A DNA stretch of 61,798 bases, from the NCBI RefSeq assembly GCF_002198675.1, contig NZ_MWLL01000175.1, positions 1 to 61,798 on the forward strand. Direction: 5' to 3'. This DNA comes from Kineosporia sp. R_H_3 (GTDB lineage: Bacteria > Actinomycetota > Actinomycetes > Actinomycetales > Kineosporiaceae). The position numbers and the translations under genes are program-made. A model generated the notes under the pieces. The model ran no database searches, was not told the DNA's origin, and saw only the letters and a program-made list of their open reading frames with translations. Shown here in pieces: positions 24,107 through 31,411 of this stretch. Within the stretch, counting starts at the first letter, position 1, and every line of letters begins with the position of its first letter.

Positions 24107-24802
24107 TCAGCGGTCGAGGACCGCCCAGACGAGCTTGCCCTCCGGGTGCCGCGGGAGGACGCCCCAGCGGCTGCACAGGGCGTCCACGAGGACGAGCCCG
24201 TGCCCGCGTTCGTCGCCCTCGGCGGGCGTCCGGCGGACGAGCGGGTCACGGCTGCGGTCGCCGACGGTGACCTCGAGCCGGTCGGGCCGCCGGGTCACCC
24301 CGATGTCGACCTCGGTGCCGGCGTGCACGACGGCGTTCGTCACGAGCTCGTCGAGGACGAGCGCCGCGACGGCGACCTCGTCGAGCCGGCCCCAGCCCTG
24401 CAGGACCGCGGTGAGCCAGCGACGCGCGACCCCGGGGGCGTGCAGGGTCGGCTGCAGCCGGATCGACGCCCGGTCGGTGGCGGGCAGCCGCCGTGGCGCC
24501 GGAGCCTGCGCGAGGTCCGTCACCACGGTGAGCCCGGAGCCGCCGTCGGCCTGGATCCGGGCCCGGACCGGGTCGTCGACGAGCACGACGAACGGGCAGT
24601 CGGGCCAGCGGCGCAGGGTCTGCGCGATCTCGGGGAGCACCGCGAGGGCGGCTGCGTCCCGGACCCCGCCGCGCAGGTCGCAGACGACCATCGGCGGTTC
24701 GTCGGCCGCCGCCCGCAGGAGCTCCAGGCGGAGCCTGGGCACCATGTCGTCGCGAAGCTCCTCGTGCGGACGCACGACGACGACGCCGCCCCGTTCTGCC
24801 AT
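24107..24802 (-). CDS. STAS-like / anti-sigma-type histidine kinase-like ATPase fusion
   Basis: This 231-aa protein has an N-terminal STAS-like half (about residues 5-95, with VVCDLRGG and VVLVDDP) and a C-terminal GHKL ATPase (about 110-230) of the RsbW/HATPase_c_2 type: N box LVLDELVTNAVVHAG, G1 region DRSRDP and G2 region GHGLVLVDAL. Such ATPases phosphorylate anti-anti-sigma factors or bind sigma factors. Fusion of both roles in one chain is less usual. It starts at ATG with GGGAGGT upstream. Neighbouring sigma factors are absent in the window. Confidence 0.8.
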   Translation of the reverse strand: MAERGGVVVVRPHEELRDDMVPRLRLELLRAAADEPPMVVCDLRGGVRDAAALAVLPEIAQTLRRWPDCPFVVLVDDPVRARIQADGGSGLTVVTDLAQAPAPRRLPATDRASIRLQPTLHAPGVARRWLTAVLQGWGRLDEVAVAALVLDELVTNAVVHAGTEVDIGVTRRPDRLEVTVGDRSRDPLVRRTPAEGDERGHGLVLVDALCSRWGVLPRHPEGKLVWAVLDR

Positions 24803-24910
24803 CGCCTGTCGGACCTCCCGCCGTACCGAGCAGCCTCAACCCTGCGGCAGGGCGCGCGACCTGTCCAGCGCAGGTGCGGGCCGCCCGCCTCCTCCGTCCG
24901 GATGATTCCG

Positions 24911-24934
24911 CATGATCGATGCATGACTGCATGC
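24911..24934. repeat. GCATG-rich repeat cluster
   Basis: GCATG occurs three times within 25 bp. The core GCATGACTGCATGC (24921-24934) is a perfect 5-bp inverted repeat around 4 nt. It lies between the ATPase gene and a small divergent ORF, so it could be an operator. It overlaps the ATG (24923) that would otherwise start the small ORF, which favours the downstream GTG. Confidence 0.35.
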
Positions 24935-24955
24935 GACCCGGGGAACCCTTGCAGT

Positions 24956-25255
24956 GTGCCGACGATCGACGACGATGCACGCGGTGTGCTCGACCGCCTG
25001 CTCCTGCTGGCCCTCGAGGACGCCGCGGACCGCACCTACCGGTTGCACGCCGGTGCCCCGGCGCAGTTCGTGAGCGAGGTGCTGTGCGCCGAGCTCGAGG
25101 TCGACGGGTTCCTCGACCGCGGTGACGGCCCCCGGCTGTCCGAAGGGCTGCGCGCCGCCGTGACGCGCGCGGCCGCCGAGATCTCGGCCGGACGGCGCCC
25201 GGGCGGTGTGCTCCCGCAGAGCCGGACCGAGTCTCAGCCCAGCACCGAGCGGTAG
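24956..25255 (+). CDS. Small hypothetical protein
   Basis: This is a 99-aa soluble, acidic helical protein ([31 protein letters not shown]). I do not recognise the family. The GTG at 24956 has GGGGAA 10 nt upstream; ATG at 24923 would add 11 residues (MTACDPGN...). The gene is divergent from the STAS/ATPase gene, and its last 22 bp overlap the 3' end of the glycogen synthase gene. Good codon bias supports translation, but its small size and terminal overlap reduce confidence. Confidence 0.5.
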   Translation: MPTIDDDARGVLDRLLLLALEDAADRTYRLHAGAPAQFVSEVLCAELEVDGFLDRGDGPRLSEGLRAAVTRAAAEISAGRRPGGVLPQSRTESQPSTER

Positions 25256-26418
25256 ACCTCCACGGTCCGGTCGGCGATGGCGTCCCAGGAGAAGTGCTGC
25301 TCGGCGCGCAGCCGCCCCGCCCGGCCCATCTCCCGCGCCCGGGCCGGGTCGCCCGTCACCTCGGTGAGCGTGGCGGCCAGGTCGGCGACGAACTTCTCCG
25401 GGTCGGTCGGGGTGCCCGTCCCGTCCTGGACCTGCTCGATCGGCACGAGGCGGCCGGTGACCCCGTCGTCGACGACCTCCGGGATGCCGCCGGTGGCGGT
25501 GCCGACGACGGCCGCCTCGCAGGCCATCGCCTCGAGGTTGACGATGCCCAGCGGCTCGTAGACCGACGGGCAGACGAACGTCGTCGCCGCGGAGAGCACC
25601 TGGCAGAGCTCGGCCCGGGGCAGCATGCGCTCGATCCAGACGACGCCGGTGCGCTCCTTCGACAGCTCGGCGACCAGCCCGCTGACCTCGGCCATGATCT
25701 CCGGGGTGTCCGGCGCGCCCGCGCAGAGCACGAGCTGGACCTCCGGGGGCAGCAGCCGGGCCGCGCGCAGCAGGTAGGGCAGCCCCTTCTGGCGGGTGAT
25801 CCGGCCGACGAAGACGATGCTCGGCCGGTCCGGGTCGATGCCGAGCGCGCGGACGGCGTCCGGGTTCTCGTCCCGCACCCAGCCGTCGAGCTCGATGCCG
25901 TTGTGGACGACGACGACCTTGTCCGGGTCGACCTCCGGGTAGCTGCGCAGGATGTCCTCGCGCATGCCCGCGCTCACGGCGATGACCGCCGCGGCCCCGA
26001 GGTACGCCGTCCGCTCGGCCCAGGACGACAAGGCGTAGCCGCCGCCGAGCTGCTCGGCCTTCCACGGCCGCAGCGGCTCCAGGCTGTGCGCGGAGAGCAC
26101 GTGCGGGACGCCGTGGAGCAGGCCCGCGAGGTGGCCGGCGAGGTTGGCGTACCAGGTGTGGGAGTGGACGACGTCCGCCCCGCCGCAGTCCGCGGCGATC
26201 GCGAGGTCGACGCCGAAGGTGCGCAGCGCCGGGTTGGCGGCGGCCAGCCCCGGCAGGTCCGGGTAGCCCGTGACACCCTCCTCGACGACCGTCTCGCCGA
26301 AGGCCCGGACCCGGACGTCGACGCGGCCCCGGAGCACGGCGGCGAGGTTCTCCACATGGACGCCGGCGCCGCCGTAGACGTTCGGCGGGTACTCACGGGT
26401 CAGCAGGTCGATGCGCAC
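25234..26418 (-). CDS. glgA: Glycogen synthase / maltose-1-phosphate synthase (GlgA/GlgM type, GT4)
   Basis: This 394-aa GT4 glycosyltransferase has an N-terminal [11 protein letters not shown] (about residues 17-27), [23 protein letters not shown] and the GT4 E-x7-E segment in [14 protein letters not shown]. The length (about 390 aa) and its divergent pairing with glgC match mycobacterial Rv1212c, which makes maltose-1-phosphate from ADP-glucose and glucose-1-phosphate for the GlgE pathway. The product may therefore be GlgM rather than a chain-elongating synthase. The GTG 26418 lies 7 nt behind TACGGT (leaderless). The 3' end overlaps the small convergent gene. Confidence 0.92.
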   Translation of the reverse strand: MRIDLLTREYPPNVYGGAGVHVENLAAVLRGRVDVRVRAFGETVVEEGVTGYPDLPGLAAANPALRTFGVDLAIAADCGGADVVHSHTWYANLAGHLAGLLHGVPHVLSAHSLEPLRPWKAEQLGGGYALSSWAERTAYLGAAAVIAVSAGMREDILRSYPEVDPDKVVVVHNGIELDGWVRDENPDAVRALGIDPDRPSIVFVGRITRQKGLPYLLRAARLLPPEVQLVLCAGAPDTPEIMAEVSGLVAELSKERTGVVWIERMLPRAELCQVLSAATTFVCPSVYEPLGIVNLEAMACEAAVVGTATGGIPEVVDDGVTGRLVPIEQVQDGTGTPTDPEKFVADLAATLTEVTGDPARAREMGRAGRLRAEQHFSWDAIADRTVEVYRSVLG

Positions 26419-26425
26419 GCATGTC

Positions 26426-26431
26426 ACCGTA
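26426..26431 (-). promoter_or_regulatory. Leaderless-type -10 box for glgA
   Basis: TACGGT on the minus strand lies 7 nt before the GTG at 26418, within the 48-bp divergent glgA/glgC gap. Confidence 0.45.
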
Positions 26432-26453
26432 GTGCGACAGCCCGCGGACGCCA

Positions 26454-26459
26454 TAGGGT
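26454..26459 (+). promoter_or_regulatory. Leaderless-type -10 box for glgC
   Basis: TAGGGT lies 7 nt before the ATG at 26467. The two divergent promoters share 48 bp. Confidence 0.45.
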
Positions 26460-26466
26460 CAGCGCC

Positions 26467-27732
26467 ATGGCGACTGGGAGTCGGGGTACCAAGAAGGCGG
26501 TCAGGGTCCTGGCGATCGTCCTCGCCGGCGGCGAGGGCAAGCGGCTCATGCCGCTCACGGCCGACCGGGCCAAACCCGCCGTGCCCTTCGGGGGTGTCTA
26601 CCGGCTGGTCGACTTCGCCCTGAGCAACCTGGTCAACGCCAGGTACCTGCGCATCGTCGTCCTCACGCAGTACAAGTCGCACAGCCTGGACCGGCACATC
26701 TCCCAGGGCTGGCGGATGTCGACCCTCATGGGCAACTACATCGCCCCGGTCCCGGCCCAGCAGCGCGTGGGCAAGCGCTGGTACCTCGGCAGCGCCGACG
26801 CGATCTACCAGAGCCTCAACCTGCTGCGCGACGAGAAGCCCGACATCGTCGTCGTCGTCGGTGCCGACCACGTGTACCGGATGGACTTCGGCCAGATGGT
26901 CCAGGCGCACATCGAGAGCGGCGCACCGTGCACCGTCGCGGCGATCCGGCAGCCGATCAGCCTCGCCGACCAGTTCGGCGTCATCAAGTCCCACCCCGAG
27001 GACCCGCGCCGGATCGAGGCGTTCCTCGAGAAGCCGAAGAACCCCGAAGGCCTCGCGGACGCGCCCGACCAGGTGCTCGCCTCGATGGGCAACTACGTCT
27101 TCGACGCGGACGCCCTCGTCGAGGCCGTGACCCGGGACGCCGACCTGGAGACGTCCAAGCACGACATGGGCGGCGACATCGTCCCCGACTTCGTGTCGCG
27201 CGGCGAGGCCGCGGTCTACGACTTCATCGAGAACGACGTGCCGGGCTCCGACGAGCGCGACCGGGACTACTGGCGCGACGTCGGGACGCTCGACGCCTAC
27301 TTCGAGGCCCAGATGGACCTCATCTCCGTGCACCCGGTCTTCAACCTCTACAACTACGAGTGGCCGATCTACACCCACCTCGGGGCCTGGCCGCCGGCGA
27401 AGTTCGTGCACGGCTGGCACGGCCGGATCGGGCACGCCGTGAACTCGATCGTCTCCCCCGGCTGCGTCGTCTCCGGTGCCCTCGTGGAGAACTCGGTGCT
27501 CTCGCCGAACGTCGGGGTGCACTCCTGGGCGACCGTGAGCGACAGCGTCCTCATGGACGACGTGGAGATCGGCCGGCACGCCGTCGTCCGGCGGGCGATC
27601 CTCGACAAGGGCGTCGTCGTCCCCGAGGGCGCCCGGATCGGGATGGACCCCGACGAGGACCTCGAGCGCGGCTTCACCGTCACCGAGTCCGGGATCACGG
27701 TCGTCGGCAAGGGTCAGAAGGTCCCCGTCTGA
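26467..27732 (+). CDS. glgC: Glucose-1-phosphate adenylyltransferase
   Basis: This enzyme makes ADP-glucose from ATP and glucose-1-phosphate for glycogen or glucan synthesis. It has 421 aa with the nucleotide motif [26 protein letters not shown] (about residues 18-43), [27 protein letters not shown] and a C-terminal left-handed beta-helix (about 310-400). The length is normal. It stands divergent from glgA as in mycobacteria. The start ATG follows TAGGGT. The LLM oxidoreductase gene follows with a 1-bp overlap (TGATG). Confidence 0.97.
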   Translation: MATGSRGTKKAVRVLAIVLAGGEGKRLMPLTADRAKPAVPFGGVYRLVDFALSNLVNARYLRIVVLTQYKSHSLDRHISQGWRMSTLMGNYIAPVPAQQRVGKRWYLGSADAIYQSLNLLRDEKPDIVVVVGADHVYRMDFGQMVQAHIESGAPCTVAAIRQPISLADQFGVIKSHPEDPRRIEAFLEKPKNPEGLADAPDQVLASMGNYVFDADALVEAVTRDADLETSKHDMGGDIVPDFVSRGEAAVYDFIENDVPGSDERDRDYWRDVGTLDAYFEAQMDLISVHPVFNLYNYEWPIYTHLGAWPPAKFVHGWHGRIGHAVNSIVSPGCVVSGALVENSVLSPNVGVHSWATVSDSVLMDDVEIGRHAVVRRAILDKGVVVPEGARIGMDPDEDLERGFTVTESGITVVGKGQKVPV

Positions 27733-28532
27733 TGGCACGTCCGGTCCGGATCGGCGTGCAGCTGCAGCCGCAGCACGCCGACTACGCCGAGATCCGCCGC
27801 GCCGTCGCCGAGGCCGAGGAGGCCGGGGTCGACGTCGTCTTCAACTGGGACCACTTCTTCCCGCTGTACGGCGAGGCGGACGGCAAGCACTTCGAGTGCT
27901 GGACGATGCTCGGCGCCTGGGCGGAGGCGACGTCCCGGGTCGAGATCGGCGCGCTCGTCACCTCGGTCGGCTACCGCAACCCAGAGCTGCTCGCCGACAT
28001 GGCCCGGACCGTCGACCACATCAGCGGCGGCCGGCTGCTGCTCGGCATCGGCGCCGGCTGGTTCGAGCGCGACTACGCCGAGTACGGGTACGCGTTCGGC
28101 ACCCCCGGGTCGCGGCTGGGCGACCTCGAGCAGGCGCTGCCGCGGATCGAGCGCCGGTGGGCGGCCCTCAACCCGGCCCCGACGCGCAGGATCCCGGTGC
28201 TCGTCGGCGGCGGCGGCGAGAAGAAGACGCTGCGCTACACCGCCCGGCACGCCGACATCTGGCACGGCTTCGGCGACCCGGACACCCTGGCCCGCAAGCA
28301 CACCGTCCTCGACGAGTGGTGCGTCACCGAGGGCCGCGACCCCGACGAGATCGAGCGCTCGGCGTCCGCCGCGGACAAGGCCCCCGACGAGATCGGTGAG
28401 GCGCTGCTGCGCGTCGGCACGCGCCTGGTCACCCTCGGGCTCACCGGGCCGAAGTACGACCTCGGACTCACCCGGGACTGGGTCGCGTGGCGCGACGACG
28501 TGAACCGGCAGCAGGCGGCGGTCGGGGCCTGA
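27732..28532 (+). CDS. LLM-class F420-dependent oxidoreductase
   Basis: This 266-aa TIM-barrel flavoenzyme of the luciferase-like family has VRIGVQLQPQHADY at the N-terminus, VVFNWDHFFPLYG, GALVTSVGYRNPELLADMARTVDHISGGRLLLGIGAGWFERDY and a C-terminal VGGGGEKKTLRYTA. The pattern fits the Rv1855c-like F420 subgroup. The substrate is unknown. ATG overlaps the glgC stop by one base, so it is co-translated with glgC, although no metabolic link is known. Confidence 0.9.
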   Translation: MARPVRIGVQLQPQHADYAEIRRAVAEAEEAGVDVVFNWDHFFPLYGEADGKHFECWTMLGAWAEATSRVEIGALVTSVGYRNPELLADMARTVDHISGGRLLLGIGAGWFERDYAEYGYAFGTPGSRLGDLEQALPRIERRWAALNPAPTRRIPVLVGGGGEKKTLRYTARHADIWHGFGDPDTLARKHTVLDEWCVTEGRDPDEIERSASAADKAPDEIGEALLRVGTRLVTLGLTGPKYDLGLTRDWVAWRDDVNRQQAAVGA

Positions 28533-28555
28533 ACCGCCCGTCGGCAGGTCGCCGA

Positions 28556-28561
28556 TAGCCT
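28556..28561 (+). promoter_or_regulatory. Leaderless-type -10 box for serB
   Basis: TAGCCT lies 6 nt before the GTG at 28568, in a 35-bp gap after the LLM gene, so serB can be transcribed on its own. Confidence 0.45.
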
Positions 28562-28567
28562 TCCGGG

Positions 28568-29827
28568 GTGACCGCCGCACCGACCGACCTGCCCGTCCCC
28601 GCCGTCCCGCCGCAGCCCGCGCACGACGCCCGCACCGTCCTCGTGACGGTCACCGGACCCGACCGGCCCGGCGTGACGTGGGAGGTCTTCGAAGCCGTCG
28701 CGGTGCCCGGGGTGGAGGTGCTGGACGTCGAGCAGGTCGTCGTCCGGGGCAACCTCACCCTCGCGGTGCTGCTCACCGCGGGCCCCGACGAAGGCGCCCT
28801 CATGGCCGCCGCGCACGCCGCCGGCGCGCGGCTCGGGATGACCGTCACGTGCATCAGCGGGCACGGCGACAACGCCCCCCGCAAGGCGGGCCGGCTGCAC
28901 GTGACCGTTCTCGGGGCCCCGCTGCTGCCGAGCGCCGTCGCCTCGATCGCCGGCCGGCTCGCCGCGCGCGGCGCGAACATCGACCGGATCCGGCGGCTGT
29001 CCCGCTGGCCGGTGACGACGGTCGAGTTCGACGTCTCGGGCGACGACGTCCTCGTGCTGCGGCGCGAGCTCGCCGCCGAGGCGGTCTCGCACCGCGTCGA
29101 CATCGCCGTCTCCCCCGCCGGCCTGGCCCGCCGCGGCCGCCGCCTCGTCGTCATGGACGTCGACTCGACGCTCATCCAGGACGAGGTCATCGAGCTGCTC
29201 GCCGGGCACGCCGGCCGCGGGGCCGAGGTCGCGGCCGTCACCGAGCGGGCGATGCGCGGCGAGCTCGACTTCGCCGCGAGCCTGCACGAACGGGTCGCCT
29301 GCCTGGCCGGGCTCCCGGAGTCGGTGCTCGCCGAGGTGCGGGCCGCCGTCCGGCTGACGCCCGGCGCCCGGACGCTGTGCCGCACGCTGCGCCGCCTCGG
29401 CTTCACCCTCGCCGTGGTCTCCGGCGGCTTCATCGAGGTCGTCGGCCCGCTCGCCGAGGAGCTCGGCATCCAGCACGCCCGGGCGAACCGTCTCGAGGTC
29501 GTCGACGGCGTCCTCACCGGCCGCGTCGTCGGCGAGGTCGTCGACCGCGCCGGCAAGGCCGCGGCGCTGCGCGCCTTCGCCGAGGCCGAGGGCCTGCCGC
29601 TCGAGCGGACCGTCGCGATCGGGGACGGAGCCAACGACCTCGACATGCTCGCCGCCGCCGGTCTCGGCGTCGCCTTCAACGCCAAGCCCGTCGTGCGGGC
29701 CCAGGCCGACACCGCCGTCAACGTGCCCTACCTCGACGCCGTGCTGTACCTGCTCGGCATCCCGCGCGCGGACGTCGAGGACGCGGACGACGCCGACGGC
29801 ACGGGGGCCGCCACCGATGGTCCGTGA
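28568..29827 (+). CDS. serB: Phosphoserine phosphatase
   Basis: This enzyme carries out the last step of serine synthesis. The 419-aa protein has two N-terminal ACT domains (about residues 22-100 and 108-185) and a HAD phosphatase with DVDST (197-201), VSGGF and GDGANDLDM. The layout matches mycobacterial SerB2 (ACT-ACT-HAD), in which serine binding at the ACT domains regulates activity. Start GTG 28568 follows TAGCCT. The stop overlaps the Nudix start by 4 bp. The C-terminal tail is acidic. Confidence 0.96.
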   Translation: MTAAPTDLPVPAVPPQPAHDARTVLVTVTGPDRPGVTWEVFEAVAVPGVEVLDVEQVVVRGNLTLAVLLTAGPDEGALMAAAHAAGARLGMTVTCISGHGDNAPRKAGRLHVTVLGAPLLPSAVASIAGRLAARGANIDRIRRLSRWPVTTVEFDVSGDDVLVLRRELAAEAVSHRVDIAVSPAGLARRGRRLVVMDVDSTLIQDEVIELLAGHAGRGAEVAAVTERAMRGELDFAASLHERVACLAGLPESVLAEVRAAVRLTPGARTLCRTLRRLGFTLAVVSGGFIEVVGPLAEELGIQHARANRLEVVDGVLTGRVVGEVVDRAGKAAALRAFAEAEGLPLERTVAIGDGANDLDMLAAAGLGVAFNAKPVVRAQADTAVNVPYLDAVLYLLGIPRADVEDADDADGTGAATDGP

Positions 29828-30375
29828 GCCGGTCGCCGACGCGGTCTGGGCCGCACGGCTGCCGGACGTCTTCGCACCCCCGTGAGATCGGGTACGCGGC
29901 GGCACGGGTCCGGGCGACGACCTCGGCCGTCCGCGAGAGCCTCGTCTCCCGGCTCCACCTCGTCGCGCTGACCGCCGCGGGCGGGGTGCTCGTCTGTCGC
30001 ACCGCGGACGGCCGGATGTTCCTGCCCGGCGGCACGAAGGAGGCGGGCGAGTCGCTCGACGCCCTGGCGCGCCAGGAGCTCGCCGAGGAGGCCGGCGCGG
30101 AGCTGGTCTCGCCGCTGCGGCGCTTCGCCGGGTACGAGGCGACGAGCAGCCTGCCGCGGCCGTACCGGCCCCACCAGCCGCACCCGGTCGCCCACTGGGG
30201 CTACGCCGTGGCGGCCGCGCGGGTCGTCGGCCCGCCGACGTGTCCCCCGGACGCCGAGCAGGTCGTCGAGGTCCTCGCTCTCGACCCGGCCGAGGCCGTC
30301 ACCCGGCTCGCGGACCCCGACCCGCTGCACGCGGGAATGCTGCGCCTCGCGCTGGCGATGAGGCTGGTCGGCTGA
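29824..30375 (+). CDS. Nudix hydrolase-like protein (possible frameshift near the N-terminus)
   Basis: This 183-aa protein has a modified Nudix box: GGTKEAGE, then QELAEEAGA where the usual Arg of REUXEEXGU is Gln. It is likely a hydrolase of nucleoside diphosphate derivatives or an ADP-ribose-type substrate, but the altered box makes activity uncertain. The listed GTG overlaps serB (GTGA). However, the first 20 codons read poorly in this frame, while another frame from ATG 29817 (MVREPVADAVWAARLPDVFA) has typical codon bias and would join the Nudix frame if one C were missing from the CCCCC run at 29877-29881. A frameshift or sequencing error is therefore possible. Confidence 0.68.
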   Translation: MSRSPTRSGPHGCRTSSHPREIGYAAARVRATTSAVRESLVSRLHLVALTAAGGVLVCRTADGRMFLPGGTKEAGESLDALARQELAEEAGAELVSPLRRFAGYEATSSLPRPYRPHQPHPVAHWGYAVAAARVVGPPTCPPDAEQVVEVLALDPAEAVTRLADPDPLHAGMLRLALAMRLVG

Positions 30376-30465
30376 CGATCTCCGGCGATCGCACCCGGTC
30401 GGGTGCGGCGTCGTCGTCGGTCCTGCGGGTCGTGGCGCTTGCGTGACGGCGTCCTCTGGCGGGGT

Positions 30466-30486
30466 ACGCACCCCACCGGGGTGCGT
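30466..30486. repeat. Perfect hairpin, 9-bp stem and 3-nt loop
   Basis: ACGCACCCC (30466-30474), loop ACC, GGGGTGCGT (30478-30486). It lies 91 nt downstream of the Nudix stop. There is no T-tract, so it is not a classical terminator, but actinobacterial terminators often lack one. Confidence 0.55.
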
Positions 30487-30518
30487 CCTCCGGTGTCGAA
30501 CCCACGTCACGTCGTCCT

Positions 30519-30542
30519 GTGGTGCGTTCTCGACGCCACCAC
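30519..30542. repeat. Imperfect hairpin with bulge
   Basis: GTGGTGCGT (30519-30527), loop TCTCG, ACGCCACCAC (30533-30542), with one bulged C. It overlaps the third repeat copy. Confidence 0.45.
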
Positions 30543-30731
30543 GCACTCTTGGGGTGCTCTCCGCACCAGAGGACGGGCCCCCCTGCTCCTTCCTGTGCGT
30601 CCCGCACCAGAGGACGGCCGGGCACGACGTCGTCGCGCCGGAGAGCGCGCTCGTCGTGCAGCGCCGGGTGCGAGCTCCCGCGTGCGGGCCTGAGAGCGGT
30701 CGCCCGGGACGCACCTGTCGGTGGTCGCGCC

Positions 30732-30737
30732 TACGCT
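30732..30737 (+). promoter_or_regulatory. Leaderless-type -10 box for the PPOX gene
   Basis: TACGCT ends 8 nt before the ATG at 30746 and no ribosome site is present. Confidence 0.4.
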
Positions 30738-30745
30738 TCCCGGAC

Positions 30746-31261
30746 ATGACGGACATCACTCCTGCCCCACGCATCGACCGTCCGGTCTTCCCGGAGGGCT
30801 ACGGGATCCCGGACACGACCGACGGCCTGCTGCCCTGGTCGGACGTCGAGGCCCGGCTCGTCGCCGCGACGGCCTACTGGCTCGCCACGACCCGGCCCGA
30901 CGGCCGGCCCCACGTCGTCCCGCGCTGGGGCGTCTGGCTCGACGGTCGCTTCTGGTACGACGGCGCGCCGACGACCCGGCACGCGGTGAACCTCACGACG
31001 AACCCGGCCTGCGCGCTGCACCTCGAGAGCGGCACGCAGACCGTCATCGTCGAGGGCGAGTCGCACCCCGCCCGGGCCGACGCGGACGACCTCGGCGCAC
31101 GGCTCTCCGCCGCGTTCGTCAAGTACAAGGACCAGGGCTACTCCCCCGGGCCGGACTCCTGGGCCGGTGAGGACGGCGGTGGACTGCGGGTGCTCACGCC
31201 GCACCGGGCCCTGGCCTGGTTCAGCTTCCCGGGGGACGCGACGCGCTTCCGGTTCCGCTGA
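30746..31261 (+). CDS. PPOX (pyridoxamine 5'-phosphate oxidase-like) flavoprotein
   Basis: This split beta-barrel protein of 171 aa shows AYWLATTRPDGRPHVVPRWGVWLDGRFWYDG (about residues 43-73), NPACALHLESG and a C-terminal WFSF. It likely binds FMN or F420 and reduces an unknown substrate; it is distinct from the Rv0121-like protein at 3218. The ATG is chosen from coding bias and the -10 box. A longer frame to GTG 30443 is rejected. Confidence 0.83.
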   Translation: MTDITPAPRIDRPVFPEGYGIPDTTDGLLPWSDVEARLVAATAYWLATTRPDGRPHVVPRWGVWLDGRFWYDGAPTTRHAVNLTTNPACALHLESGTQTVIVEGESHPARADADDLGARLSAAFVKYKDQGYSPGPDSWAGEDGGGLRVLTPHRALAWFSFPGDATRFRFR

Positions 31262-31411
31262 CCCGGCGAGCGGGACCTCCGGCCCGGAGCACTCCTCCCG
31301 AAGCCCCCGGACCGCCTGCCGCACGGTGAATTCTCGTCGACGCCCCGACCGCCGGCGGTGCGCGCGTGATGGACTGAGGTGCACGGGCGGGGGCGCGGAA
31401 GGGGCGGTCCG

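Larger units (their letters stand above)
30450..30616. repeat. Cluster of five CGTCCTCTGGTGCG-type repeats, direct and inverted
   Basis: Forward-orientation copies are at 30450-30461 (CGTCCTCTGGCG), 30484-30495 (CGTCCTCCGGTG) and 30513-30526 (CGTCCTGTGGTGCG). Two identical reverse copies, CGCACCAGAGGACG, are at 30562-30575 and 30603-30616. The third forward copy matches the reverse copies with one mismatch, so long-range stems can form. I do not recognise the family. It resembles a mobile intergenic (REP-like) element or a multi-site regulator target. Confidence 0.65.
30376..30745. other. 370-bp non-coding gap with repeats, between Nudix and PPOX genes
   Basis: No gene is supported here. The gap contains five copies of a 12-14-bp motif (three direct, two inverted) and two hairpins, listed separately. 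The last part (30732-30737) has the promoter of the PPOX gene. An open frame from GTG 30443 into PPOX is rejected because it runs through the repeats and lacks coding bias. Confidence 0.6.

Noticed and set aside
30480-30520. tRNA-like T-loop (GGTTCGA type) on the minus strand
   Set aside because: The neighbouring bases cannot form the 5-bp T stem or an acceptor stem.
30443-30745. N-terminal extension of the PPOX protein from GTG 30443
   Set aside because: The frame crosses the repeat cluster and hairpins and has Cys/Pro/Arg-rich noise instead of a domain; the ATG at 30746 fits the -10 box.
31272-31285. Second DosR-like box (GGGACCTCCGGCCC)
   Set aside because: It matches at only about 11 of 14 core positions and lies directly after a stop codon, 127 bp upstream of the next start, without a matched -10 box.
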